64,000 nucleotides of DNA from Omphalotus guepiniiformis (Eukaryota; Basidiomycota; Agaricomycetes; Agaricales; Omphalotaceae): the NCBI GenBank assembly GCA_028554645.1, contig JAQOOI010000022.1, positions 434,001-498,000 on the forward strand, written 5' to 3'. Numbering within the stretch: the first letter of the stretch is position 1; each line of letters opens with the position of its first letter. The notes beneath the pieces are model-generated. The model ran no database searches. It was not told the DNA's origin and worked only from the letters and a program-made list of their open reading frames with translations. The position numbers were made by a program, and so were the translations under genes. Of the stretch, positions 46,447 to 58,315 are shown in pieces.

Positions 46447-47245
46447 TCACTTTGAGACAATGCTGGCATATGTGGGATACTTGTCAGAGGTAGATTCTTC
46501 ATCGGTATCACTGTGATAGACATGTTCCCAAGGCTCGTCTACCGGCACGTCACGCGAAACAAAGTCATCCAAAACGATGACGGAGCGAACGTGCGGGACA
46601 ACCTCGAAATCAGTGTCTGTGTGTGATTCAAGTGATTGAATAAATCAGGTAAGGGGGCTGCTATCAGCAATAGCAACAACAACACATACCCTTGTTCTTC
46701 CGAGGTTTCCTCCTAGAGCTAATCAAGTCCGCCAGCTTGACTTCGGGTTTACTCTCGGACGCAGACACTCTGGAGTTATCTAGCACATCGCCTCCAAGTC
46801 TTCCGGCGGCTGCGCCACCCGAAGTACCACTGATGGGGACCTGAGTAATCACACCGTCAAGCGCGTCGACCTCCTCTGGCCTCAACCGCTTCGACTTCTC
46901 CGAGTTGAGACTTGCTGAGCTACTGATGTTCCTCTTCGAATCACGGTGGTACCATGCGCTGGCCCAGTGATCGCCCTTGCGGGCTCGCATCTTGGCAACG
47001 TCTGCAGCTCTCTTGGCTTGCTGTCGGTCATGCTCGTATGCTCGCTGGTCCTTGAGACTGGCCAGAGAGGGGTAGGTGTAGGATAGAGACAGAGCATTGT
47101 CCTTGTCCTTATCGGACGACTCTTCGGGTGAGTTCGGTCCTGTCGTCGTCGTCTTCGTGGCAGCGTCAGCCTCAGAAGCAACGGAAGGATTTGTAAGAGG
47201 TTGGGACGTAGACTTGGTCCAGCTAGAGAAAGTCATCGAAGGCAT
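46447..47245 (-). CDS. conserved-looking protein of unknown function
   Basis: Two exons give about 242 residues. The N-terminus is Ser/Thr-rich and disordered. A compact charged segment SLASLKDQRAYEHDRQQAKR with AADVAKMRARKGDHWASAWY and HRDSKRN follows. Then come a Lys/Arg patch (LISSRRKPRKNKG) and, after a GT-AG intron near 46690, a short acidic domain DTDFEVVPHVRSVIVLDDFV with EPWEHVYHSDTDEES. It ends with DKYPTYASIVSK. The Trp/Tyr-rich GDHWASAWYHRDSK stretch looks like the most constrained part. No enzyme motifs and no membrane segment. I do not recognise the family. Confidence 0.7.
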
Positions 47246-47690
47246 AGTGGTTGTAGATGTTGTGAAGAGGGAATCAAGGAAAGAGATGGAAAGAGGTGAA
47301 TATATAGTGGCTGGAGTGAAAGATAATGACTGTGTTATTGTGAGTCAGAGTGTACTAAGTACTTAACGGGAGCAAGGCTCAAGGAGTCAAGTCAAGATAA
47401 GATAAGGTACAGCCCCGGTGCCTATGCACTGACACTGTATTCCATCATTTCTGAGCGTAATGACCGATCTTGACGAATCTGGCGCCTCCGACTCTCCGCT
47501 TGTCACCCGTTTCTGACTTCCAATTTGCACGTTTGTCACGAATTGGCCCGACAAGAGCTACTTGAACCCGTATTACACCGATTAGTCAATCATGCCAGGA
47601 TCCTATGGTGCAACGACACAGATACTGCAGTTGAAACATGTCTCGTTAGGCCAGGCTTTGCAGAACGAGGAATGTCTGATTCTGAGGAAT
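47246..47690. other. promoter region and intergenic DNA
   Basis: About 450 bp, mostly upstream of the minus-strand gene starting at 47245. No gene seen. The tandem duplication begins near the right edge. Confidence 0.4.
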
Positions 47691-48052
47691 AACCGAAGAA
47701 GGTGAGTAGCCTCAAGGCAGCGGGGTACCCTGAATGACGTGCATTTGCCGAAATGGACTGTACATATGTAATCTGCTCCCACGGGATGGATTTGGGTTCA
47801 CAAAAAATAAATACTGCACTATTGCATACATAGAAATCGAATGGCACGTTTGAAGATACAAAATGCGTACATCAATGGAAGCTGGGTAGAAAATGCGAGC
47901 ACATCGCAGTCCAACTCATGATCCATGATCCACGTTCATCGGAATCCTAAATTCGAAGCACTCCGCGCACGATGGATTCATACAATCCGAGCCATCTTGT
48001 CGGTGAGCATGCGTTATAACAGTCCCAGCTACGTAGTACTGTACACAGCATA

Positions 48053-50190
48053 CTAGTGTCCTTTGAGAGAAACAACAAACTGAGCCCAGGGGCTAGATCC
48101 CTTCTCAATCTCCATGTGAGCCTGCACTCTATGCCAGGAGTGATGTGTATTCTTTTCGTTCGGGTTGGCCACGTACTCAAGAAGATTGTTCTTCAGACCT
48201 TCGGGCTTTGACAGGTCAACAATATCACGATTAGGATCGTCAGCGTTCAATTCGACGGCGCTAAGCATATTAGTTCTTATCTCTGGCACTTGCAATCGTA
48301 GCCAGAGGTAAGAGACAAGCTGCGCCCCTGAAGAACGAAGTCCTAATCGACCAGTTCCCGGTAGAGGTCCCCACAATTCCTCCACCAATAGACGTAATTT
48401 CTCCGGATCGGCAGGGGCGTCCTTCAACATGTATAAGGCGAACCGGAAGCAAGCCCGAAGGCGAGTTCCATGCCCACCAACACATATTTTGTCATCCGGA
48501 AGCCATACCGTGTTCTCGTAGTAATAAGAACCGTTCGAGTATGCGTCGTCCAAGACGAAGATGTACGGCGTCTGATTTTCTACTTTGCAATGAAACCTTT
48601 TTTCCGATCTGGTGTTGATTAGATCTCGAAAGTGCGAAAACGCTTCCTCAGACGACTCTCCGAATTTCGGATATGAATCGAAGAGGGAAGACGGAGTGAG
48701 AATGATATCCCAGCTCTTCCTCATAGCTTTCTTGTCATGATCGAGCCATAGCAGACGGACACCCTTGTCAGATACATGTTCCAAGGGAATGATTTTGAAC
48801 ATTGAAGGTCTGCGAGTGCATATAGTCAGTATTGCTCGGTGAATGCGGGTGAATGTGCTCACGATCCCCAGTCCTTGAACGATGGGTCTAAACGATCATC
48901 CCTCAGCAAGCCCCAGCGTGCAAATGGAACACAGTCAACGGAACGTTGCAACGCAGGACTAGCGCGTATTTGCCAGACGCCATCCTCGAGTCTCTCCAAT
49001 CCAAACGCCTTGCTAACCTGCGTACCCTGACCGTAGCAATCTTCGCCAAATACCTGAACATTCTCTAAAGCTTTGTGTTTGTCGTCGACACACATGCTTT
49101 TACGAGCCTCAGACCGAAATTCCCATAACTGAGGGAAATGGTCCTCGAGATTCGCGCTGGCAAGTTCGTGAAGCAAATTGAAGGAAGGGCAAGTAGCGAT
49201 GTCGCCAAGAAAAATATCGTCTACCCTCTTTCTCCTGTGCTCGCTATCGTCACGACGTCTGATCTGCCATTCCAGTTTGCTCGCCTTAGGAATATCCCGG
49301 AATTGCTCGTACAAAATAAGAAGTGCAGTCCCCATTCGGTCAATACTGACGACTAGATCGCGCCAATGAGTGACTTCAGCCCAGTATTGCTTGACATCGA
49401 ATGTCAGGGAATGGTTGGTACTGCAAAGTGCATTCTTGTAAAACCTCTGTAGTGATGAGGCAAGCGGGTTTGGGAATTTTCCATGCGGATCAATTAGTTC
49501 GTCAAACATTTCGTCTAGAGCTTTCGACACTCGATCTGTTTCGACCCGGCCGACATGAGCGAAGAATCGTTCAGAGTCATTGTACTAGAAAGATATAAGA
49601 CTCGATGATGATTTCAACAAGCATTCGATTACCTTCATCGCGAGGTGGAGCTCTTTCCAAATGTCCGAAACCAAGGAAGCGGTCTAGAGATCTTGTTGTC
49701 AACAGAGGCAAAGGCAAAATCGTAGCTCATCAGAAAAACCAACCGTTTTCACTGTTTTGATCTGATGCTCTCTACTAGTATGCGCCTTAATTTCCTCTTG
49801 ACCTTCTTCCAGGCGCTCCATCATCTTCATCATGTTTCCCAGCCTTTCCAAGACAAGGGCCTGACCATCCTTCGGCATCGGCACACCAGCGATATCTGCC
49901 ATCGAATCAACAATAAAGTCAGTGAGTGTAGAACTGACAACCCCATGCGATGCAGCGCCAGCAACATAGCCGACAACCTGTTTAAGAGAGAAAGCTATAA
50001 TCTTGTTCAACTTCTCGCTTTTCATACCGGTCCTCTTCTTCCACGTCGCAGGCGCAGATTCAGAGCGGGGGTTGTCGGAGAGATTCTTGACAGACAGTGC
50101 ATCTGCGTCGTTCTCTTTGAGTGCCCGTTCGTACGCTAGTTTAGCGGCGAGGGCATATTTGGCACTATCAGGTTTGTTTTTGAAAATCAT
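48053..50190 (-). CDS. unknown 658-residue protein, duplicate copy 1
   Basis: Not recognised. Four exons: 49744-50190, 49633-49683, 48863-49584 and 48053-48809. They join by GT-AG in frame to 658 residues. The N-terminal exon starts at the ATG of MIFKNKPDSAKYALAAKLAY and contains an apolar glycine-rich segment (QVVGYVAGAASHGVVSSTLT), then a helix with KMMERLEEGQEEIKAHTSRE. Exon 2 is TASLVSDIWKELHLAMK. The middle carries FAHVGRVETDRVSKALDEMF and DLVVSIDRMGTALLILYEQF. The C-terminal half has SYYYENTVWLPDDKICVGG and FRFALYMLKDAPADPEKLRL, ending VVSLKGH. No signal peptide, no clear transmembrane helix, no Walker or kinase motif. The layout (helical, Gly/Ala-rich head on a globular body) recalls fungal accessory or allorecognition proteins, but that is speculation. 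Confidence 0.8.
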
Positions 50191-52581
50191 GACTGCAATA
50201 TACGAGTGGGAGATGTGGTGATATGAACTGACGCGCTAAGGGAACTCCAGGAGAAATTGAGGAATCCTGCAGTTCCAAAGGGCATGGCTTTAACCTGGGG
50301 CTTTAACCTGGGGCTTTGAGGCGCGCAGGCAATGAACAGAACGACTGGGGTTTGCGTGGGTCGTCACAAGGCCAGCTCTTATCATAGGGTAGGATAGCAT
50401 TCGCCATGTCAACCAACGGCAACTGAAGATAGATAGGAAGTTGCACAAATAAGCAAAGAACCACATAACAACAGTAGAGTATCTGATGTTTGAACAATCA
50501 CGATTCTCCTGCTCCGACGTCCAAGGTCGATCGAGGAGATGAGTGGACTTTCCGTGTAGGATGTGTGTATTACAGACAAAGAGCCTGCCACGCTCTGATG
50601 CATCGTTGCCTTGATGTGATACTGGGACTCAGTGGGGTCGGGGGGCTAAATGGTGAGACTGCTAGCAATAACACCCATGCTGCATTTCCTTCCAGTCTCG
50701 ACAAGTTCGGTGGACGACAGTGACAATGGATGCAACGACGCGGTATCAGCGTCAATCACTTCCTTACGGCCTCGCTCGAGGTTCGCAGATTGAGTTGCAC
50801 GGTCCAAATCCACTCTGACGAAACCTTGATTAAATAATGACAGATGGAATGAAGACAGAAATAAGTACACGCACCAGAGAATGGAACGCAAGCACAACAT
50901 CAACTACATATTTGTAGAATGGAAAGATTGACAGACAGGATGACCACGATCATGATCATCTCATTGCCTTGCCCCCGCGCCGCCCACGCGGAGACACCGT
51001 TGACAAAATAATGTTCGCTGTTAATGGAAATGACTTAGCTGCGGCGCCCGTTGGGATAGGTTAGATGCAATGCTCACTGTCAGTGTCAGAGCCACGATCG
51101 TTTTTGAAAGGTTCTGCCTTTCTTCTTCAGCAAAATGTTTCAATACGCTGGAAATGTATTTTTCATCAAAAGTTCCGATCTAAATGACTTTCGATGTTAC
51201 CATGACATCGGCAACACATGTAGGTTCAACTTCAAGCGGGTTTGAAGCAAGTACAAATTCCAAGGTCTCATCCTTGACAGCCCGACATCCACGCCTGGTG
51301 ACACCGGGTGCGTAGTCCCAACAACGTTTGTCAACATGGGTAAGGCCTTGAAATGTCTACGTTCAAATTCATGGGACCAATACTGTCTGTGAGAGGAAGT
51401 CAGCAAATTGGTCACGCTCGACTGTGGTGTATGACTTACAATTTTACCGCAATAAAAAATAGCCTTAATCGTCAAGCGGATAATAACGCCCTCTCACTGT
51501 CTCAATGGAAACTGGAACCTTTGGCGTGAGAAATCGTAGCATTCTCAGAAGAGTGTCTGAAAGCACAGCGATGCCACGGCGGAAAGCGGTTCGGCACGAG
51601 AAAGGAAATTCTAAATGACCAGAATCACCAGCATTGATGATGTTAATTTTGACATGCAGCGCATGGCTCAGATGAGATGTCAACATCACTGGCACTGCTG
51701 AAGAGTGTAGCTTGGGTCGACCCAAGTCAAAGAAAACGTCGCAAGTAAGCTGAGCAGCTAGGACGATGTCCACCTTCACGGCGAGCATCCAAGGAACGTG
51801 AAATTGGACACACAACGGTCGAAAGTAGACGCTTGTGGGCATGTGAGTCAGTTGCCCCGGACCGCAACGATCCAGTTCAGCAGATCCCTGGCATTTCCTC
51901 CGAATTGAACAGGTTATTGATTTGGAAACCCAAAATAGTCAATGTTGCGTTAGGCCAGATGGGTTCAGGTCATATATCACCGTGACTATATGGCGACCTT
52001 CGACCCGCCAAGGGAATAGTAGATGTGACTCGTGTTAGTCTATAGGGGGAACGAAAATAATCCTCCAGCATCACATCCCGCCGCGCACTCTGGCATCCAT
52101 CCAGCGCATGCCTGGTCAATCTCGGACGAAATTGCTCGTCAGCGAGGATGTTGTAGCACCGACTCTGTATGGACGAAATAAAAGCTTGTATGAACGGTTT
52201 GAACTTTCAAACTTGAAAGCCTCATATATGCGTGGAAAGTTGGATGACTGACGAAGGTGAGTAGTGGTGTCGACGTGTATTGCCGAAATGAAGTGTATAT
52301 GTAATCCTCCCACGGATCTGTATTTCATTTCCTCTCCCCAAAACACTCACTTATAGAATTCGAATGACGGGTTTGAAGAAAGAAAGAGATGGAGCTCAAC
52401 GGAAGCTTGGCTAGAAAATGCGAGCACATCACAGTCCAACTCATGATCCATAATCCACATCCATCGGAATCCTTATTCGAAGGGACCAACTTTCCGCGCA
52501 CGATCGATTCATACTATCGAGCCATCTCGTCAGTTAGCATGCGTTATAACAATCCCAGCTACTAGTACTGTACACAGCATC
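50191..52581. other. duplicated flank with decayed reading frames
   Basis: Upstream flank of copy 1 and junction to unit 2. At 51465-51842 the minus strand is open for 125 codons (MPTSVYFRPLCVQFHVPWML...). A related stretch in unit 2 (about 55830-56140) is broken by stops, so this is probably a relic rather than a gene. The kinase relic at 52085-52205 is listed separately. The left flank of unit 2 starts near 52246. Confidence 0.4.
52085..52205 (-). pseudogene. APH-type kinase relic, unit 1
   Basis: Short minus-strand stretch homologous to the clearer relic in unit 2. VHTES and, after a one-base shift, HNILADEQFRPR match the catalytic-loop region, and the sequence is then interrupted. The upstream lobe of a kinase is not visible. 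Non-functional. Confidence 0.45.
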
Positions 52582-54708
52582 CTAGTGTCCCTTGAGAGAA
52601 ACAACAAAATGAGCCCAGGGACTATATCCCCTTTGAATCTCCATGTGAGCCTTCACTCTACGCCAGGAGTAATGTTTCTTCTCGTTCGAGTACGTCACAT
52701 ATTCATGAAGTTCGTTCGTCAGACCAACGGGGTTTGACAGGTCAACAATATCACGATTGGGATCGTCAGCGTTCAATTCGACGGCGCTAATCATATTAGT
52801 CCTTATCCCTGGCACTTTCAGTCGCAGCCAGAGGTAAGAGACAAGCTGCGCCCCTGAAGAACGAAGTCCTAGTCGACCAGTTCCCGGTAGAGGTCCCCAC
52901 AATTCCTCCACAAGTAGACGTAATTTCTCCGGATCGGCAGGGGCGTCCTTCAACATGTATAAGGCGAACCGGAAGCAAGCCCGAACGCGAGTCCCATACC
53001 CACCAACACATATTTTCTCATCTGGAAGCCACACCGTGTTCTCATAGTAATAAGAACCGTTCGAGTATGCGTCGTCCAAGACGAAGATGTACGGCGTCTG
53101 ATTTTCTACTTTGCAATGAAACCTTGTCTCCGATTTGGTGTTGATAACATCTCGCGAGAACGCTTCCTCAGACGACTCTCCGAATTTCGGATATGAATCG
53201 AAGAGAGAAGACGGAGTGAGAATGATATCCCAGCTCTTCCTCATAGCTTTCTTGTCATGATCGAGCCATAGCAGACGGACACCCTTGTCTGACCTATGTT
53301 CCAAGGGAATGATTTTGAACATTGAAGGTCTGCGAGTGCATATAGTCAGTATTGCTCGGTGAATGCGAGTGAATGTGCTCACGATCCCCAGTCCTTGAAC
53401 GATGGGTCTTCACGATCATCCCTCAGCAAGCCCCAGCGTGCAAATGGAACACAATCAACGGAACGTTGCAACGCAGGACTAGCACGTATTTGCCAGACGC
53501 CATCCTCGAGTCTCTCCAATCCAAACGCCTTGCTAACCTGCGTACCCTGACCGTAATAATCTTCACCAAATGCATGAACAACCTCCAGAGGTCTGTATTT
53601 GTTGCCGACACACATGCTTCTACGAGGCTCAGACCGAAATTCCCATAACTGAGGGAAATGATCCTCGAGATTCGCACTGGCAAGTCCGCGAAGCAACTTG
53701 AAGGAAGGGCAAGTAGCGATGTCGCCAAGAAAAATATCGTCTACCCTCTTTCTCCTGTGCTCGCTATCGTCACGACGTCTGGTCTGCCATTCGAGTTTGC
53801 TCGCCTGAGGAATTTCTCGGAATTGCTCGTGCAGAACAAGAAGTGAAGTCCCCATTCGGTCAATGCTGACAACGAGATCGCGCCAATGAGTGACTTCAGC
53901 CCAGTATTGCTCGACATCGAATGTCAGGGAATGGTTGGTACTGCAAAGTGCATTCTTGTAAAACCTCTGAAGTGATGAGGCAAGCGGGTTTGGGAATTTT
54001 CCATGCGGATCAATCAGTTCGTTGAACATTTCGTCTAGAGCTTTCGACACTCGATCTGTTTCGACCCGGCCGATATTAGCGAAGAATCGCTCAGAGTCAT
54101 TGTACTAGAAAGATATCAGACTCGATGATGATTCCAACAAGCATTCCACTACCTTCATCGCGAGGTCAAGCTCTTTCCAAATGTCCGAAACCAAGGAAGC
54201 GGTCTAGAGATCTTGTCGTCAACAGAGGCAAAGGCAAAACAGCACGCTCTGGAAAACCGACCGTTTTCACTGTTTTGATCTGATGCTCTCTACTACTATG
54301 CGCCTTAATTTCTTCTTGACCTTCTTCCAGGCGCTCCATCATCCTCATCATTGTCCCCAGCCTTTCCAAGACAAGCGCCTGACCGTCCTTCGGCATCTGT
54401 ACACCAGCGATATCTGCCATCGAATCAACGATGAAGTCGGTGAGTGTAGAAGTAACAGCCCCATGCGATGCAGCGCCAGCAACATAGCCGACGACCTTTT
54501 TAAGAGAAAAGGCTATGATCTTGTTCAACGTGTCGCTGTTCACGCCGGTCCTCTTCTCCCACGTCGCAGGCGCGGGTTCAGAACGCGTGTTATCAGAGAA
54601 GTTCTCGACGGACAGTGCGTCAGCATCGTTCTCTTTGAGTGCCCGTTCGTATGCTAGTTTGGCAGCGAGGGCGTATTTGGCACCATCAGGTTTGTCGTTC
54701 GACGTCAT
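52582..54708 (-). CDS. unknown ~657-residue protein, duplicate copy 2
   Basis: Paralogue of the gene at 48053-50190, with the same four exons and phases. The start at 54708 gives MTSNDKPDGAKYALAAKLAY. Copy 2 keeps the apolar segment (KVVGYVAGAASHGAVTSTLT), exon 2 (DIWKELDLAMK-type) and the body (VSIDRMGTSLLVLHEQF, SYYYENTVWLPDEKICVGG). It also keeps the end VVSLKGH. Differences are scattered substitutions plus a small in-frame change in exon 4, where EEAFSHFRDLINTRSEKR of copy 1 reads EEAFSRDVINTKSETR. No stop or frameshift breaks either copy, although their flanks have decayed. The functional meaning is unknown. Both copies lie in the same strand order, so unequal crossing-over is the simplest origin. 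Confidence 0.8.
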
Positions 54709-56410
54709 GACTGGGTATTTTCGGAAGGGTATGAGCTGAAGTGCTAAAGGTGACTCCGGGAAATGTTTTAGAGACCCTGCAGACACAAAGATTTTTAAGG
54801 TGCTGAGGCTTTTAGGCGCGCAGGAATAAACAGACGACTGGGTTTGTGCGTGGTCATCACAAGGCCAGCTCTTATCGTAGGGTGAGGTGGCAACATTTGC
54901 CATGTCAGTCAGCCTCACGGCAGCTGAAGATGGATGGGAAGTTGCACAAACCAGCAAAGAACCACATTGAACCAGTAGTAGATCTGATGTTTGGACTGCC
55001 TCGGTCCAAGTTTGATCGAGGAGATGCGTAGATTTCCGTGCATGATATGTGCGTTACAGACAAAGAGCCCGCCACGCTTTCAAGTGTTTGTCGTTGTCTT
55101 GATGTGATATTAGGACTTAGTGGGCTTGAGACTAAACATTAAGACGGCTAACAAAGAGACCATGCTGCATTTTCTTCCCAGTCACATTCGGTGGGCGACA
55201 ATAGCATCGGATGCAACGATGCGGAATCAGCGTCAGTCACTCCCTTGCAGTCCATGAATTCGCTCTAAAAGACCTTGATTTAATCTGCAGGCAGAATGAA
55301 GACAGTAAAACACGCACCAGAGAATAGAAATGAAAGCACAACGTCAGCTATTATGAACATCGGAGTTTGTTGAATGAAAGATGGAGAAATTGACAAGGAG
55401 GAATGACCACGATCATCGTGGTTCCCTTGCTCCTGCGCCGCCCACACGTGGGGACGTTGACAAGATGGTGTTAGCTCCCTCTCTTCTTCAGCAAAACATT
55501 CCGATTCGCTGGAGACAGGCGTCTATATTCTAAAAGTTCCGAACCAAATGAAATTCGATGTTATCATGATTTTGTCAACACATGTAAGTTCGACTTCAAG
55601 CAAGTTTGAAGCACGTACAATATCCAACATCTCATCCTTGGTAAGCCCTACGGGTCCACATCCACGCCTGCTGACAGTGCGAAATTCCAACAATGTTTGC
55701 GAACCTCAAGAACAATCATGCGTAAGGCCATGGTCGAAAATCATGGGGCCATACTGTTTATGAGAGAAAGTCAACTTGGTCAGTAGCTCGACTGCGGTGT
55801 ATGACTTACTGATTTTATCGCAATAAAGATGGTCTAACGCCTCTCAATATCTCAGTGGACATTCGTCTGAAGCATAACAATACAACAGCGGAACCGCATG
55901 CCAGGACGTTAACCAACGTCGATGGTGCATGATTTTGGCATGCAGCACAAAGCGTAGATATGAAATGCCAGCTTTAGAGTGTAGACTCTGTCGCTGGGGG
56001 GGCCAAATGAATATGAGTAGCTATGGACATGCCCAGCCATGCCCTTCTTCAAGACAGGCCTCCGAAAGGGAGGACAAAATTGGACATTGTGACCCAACCC
56101 ACACGACGATCGATAGTAGACGCTTGCAGGTGAGTGAAAAACTGCTTTTGCCCCGGACCGCAACGATCCGTTGATCCCCTGGCAGCGCTAGAAGCCAGAC
56201 GGGAGACTCCAAGCTGAACAGATATGTAGACCCAGACCAGTTGCCGATCAACGTTGTGTTGGTGGCCAGATGGTTCAGGTCATAGCTGATGATATATATC
56301 GGCAACCCGCCAAAGGGAATAGTACATGGTGACTTGTGGTAGTCCATGGCGGGGAACATGCATCTCGGAGCATGATCCTCCAGCATCACACCCTTCCAAA
56401 AGCAACCCGC
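54709..56410. other. duplicated flank of unit 2, no intact gene
   Basis: Upstream flank of copy 2, matching 50191-51960 of unit 1 with indels. Minus-strand frames that are open in unit 1 contain stops here. No intact gene. Confidence 0.4.
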
Positions 56411-56530
56411 GCACTCTGGCATCCATCCGCCCAGTCAATCAAGGAAGTCGGACAGGATTGCTCTTCAATGAGGACGTTGTGCAGCACCAAATCCGTATGG
56501 ACGAAGTGAAAGCTTGTATGGACGGCTGCT
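56300..56530 (-). pseudogene. APH/choline-kinase-like phosphotransferase relic, unit 2
   Basis: Minus strand at about 56520-56430 reads FVHTDLVLHNVLIEEQS then PTSLIDWADG. The first part holds the catalytic HxDxxxxN and the second the DW metal-binding region of aminoglycoside phosphotransferase-type kinases, abundant in Agaricomycetes. After DW a one-base shift is needed to continue as GWMPECAGCFWKGVMLEDHA, which matches the family's GW.PEYWE step. The N-lobe upstream (56540-56880) is broken by stops. So this is a dead C-terminal fragment. Confidence 0.6.
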
Positions 56531-58315
56531 CTTTCAAGCCTCGACAAGTTCGGTGACTGTGACGGCCGAAGCTGTACAGCGAATCAGAGACGCACTTAGA
56601 ACATTCTTCAGATGTGCCAGAGCAGCAGGTCGAGATCGCGAACCACTGCTCAGTTTAGGGTACGAGGTCAAGAACATGAAATTTTCCACCGAGACTTGAT
56701 TAATTCGACAAGCCTCCTCTGAAGTGAAACCTTTCAACATCATACAGCATCTACAGCGCGATCGGACTCTTTGATGTGCTTGAATTTGGACACAACGAAA
56801 GAAGTCGTTCCGGGGAACGATGAAAGCTTTATGTGCCTTCGGTGAAATGTGAAGGTCGACAGGCTGGTATGGAGACACTTATTTCTTGCGGTACCGGCTT
56901 GAGAACCATTTCAACCAGAGAGTGAAATGAGTGAAATGATAGGTAGGTAGTTTGCAGAAGATGCCAAGGCGATGAAATGAATTGTCGATCGAGGAGATGA
57001 AGCCAAAGCTGTACGCATGAGATGGTATGAGACTCGCGCTGGCAGAATTCAGAATTTAGGGAATAAAAAACTTACACGACTTTCCGGGAGATCGACAACT
57101 GAAGGTAATGCATGCTAGATCAGCGCATGGAAGTGTGGGCATATTCCACAAAAAGTAAAATGAGTAATGCAATTACTTGAGTGAGCCGGGCCCGCCCCAA
57201 AACAGCTTTCTAGGTCTTCCGAATTGGCTGTACAGTATACACTTCTCATACAGACTCCGTGACTGCCACTGATCTGTCATTAAGATGCGCCATCATCGCA
57301 TCATGTTCGAGATGCAAAGCTTACTGAACTGTGAGAGATCGAAGTTGTATCAGGTGAGACAAGCTGAAAACATACGGATAGTACTAGTGGGAACTCACCG
57401 AGAACAACAGCCACATCTCAATACAAGCGCAGCAACAGCAGAGTCTGGATTTGGTAATTAAAGAGTAATTGCGGCGCAAGTGCAACGAAGAATGTGGAGT
57501 TTGTTCCTTGGTGGAATCAGGTCTGAGAAATATAGGCCTGTGCGGCTAATAGAGAAAAAGCTGAAGGAGCGATTGGGCCCATTCATTCGCCTGATCGTAA
57601 ATTGCGTTTCTTCTTCAGCCTGGGCAACGGGACTGCGGGAATATAGTATCCCATGATACGACCGACATGGGGAATGCTTCTTTTGAAATGCCCGGGGTGG
57701 GAGGAATACAAGGCACCTGGTAAAAGTAGAAGTACATAAGTAGCAGCGAAAAGACCACGCTTGGATAGAGGCAAAGCACACGTATTTAGGGTGGGTGAAA
57801 AGGCAACCATTTGAAGGTGGCCACGAAACGAGCCCACAGTCGAACTCCAGACTCGAATTTGGTTGCGAAGTCAACGCCCTTATGGATATTGGAAATCGGG
57901 AAAACTCTTGAATGAGGTCATTATTTGGGTTTTAAGCAGAGATTCGAGAATTCCAAGAACTCCAGGAAAATTCAAAAGCAGGATTTAAAAAAGTCTTCCA
58001 GCGACAGCTACATAGCATGCGTGTCGCTGACTTGCGCCCAAGATGTACGGCGAGGAACGTTGACAATGAGGGTTTGAATTGAAAGTTCTGTAAATGGAGT
58101 TTTGGTCCCAGAATGTCAGTTTGTGGTGAAAACGCTTCGGCAAGAGTTACCAGATTTGGAGAGTACGGCTTGGTTAGACATTCCTTCACAAACTTCATCC
58201 TCGCCGTCATCCTCGTTGCCTTCGCTGTCATCGCTGTCGTAGTAGTCCTCGTCGCTGTCGTCGTTGACGTAGCCTTCGTCTTATATTCTGATATCGACGC
58301 AGGTCGTCTCTCACC
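56531..58315. other. intergenic region before chitin synthase
   Basis: 1.8 kb with no convincing gene. A 138-codon minus frame (57458-57874) lacks domain and splice partners. The right end is the leader of the chitin synthase; a CTC/GTC-rich run at about 58196-58280 opens a 109-codon plus frame from 58113 (alternative start) that overlaps the chitin synthase start in another frame. Confidence 0.4.

Larger units (their letters stand above)
47690..52245. repeat. segmental duplication, unit 1
   Basis: Unit 1 of a head-to-tail duplication. Its left part (for example GAAGGTGAGTAG near 47697 and TGCCGAAATG near 47748) recurs near 52255-52290. The gene at 48053-50190 recurs at 52582-54708, and its right flank (51180-52200) recurs, with more change, at 55540-56525. 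The offset is about 4.53 kb across the gene. Coding parts are very similar between units, flanks less so, with indels. Edges are approximate. Confidence 0.85.
52246..56530. repeat. segmental duplication, unit 2
   Basis: Second unit of the duplication, starting where unit 1 ends, in the same orientation. It includes the second intact unknown gene, a flank with many small indels relative to unit 1, and the kinase relic at its right end. Edges are approximate, since the outer flanks have diverged. Confidence 0.85.

Noticed and set aside
51465..51842. 125-codon minus frame in the duplicated flank
   Set aside because: The homologous stretch in unit 2 has stops and frame changes, so this is more likely a relic than a gene.
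57458..57874. Minus-strand open frame of 138 codons
   Set aside because: No splice partners, no domain and unusual Cys/Ser/Phe content; left as intergenic.
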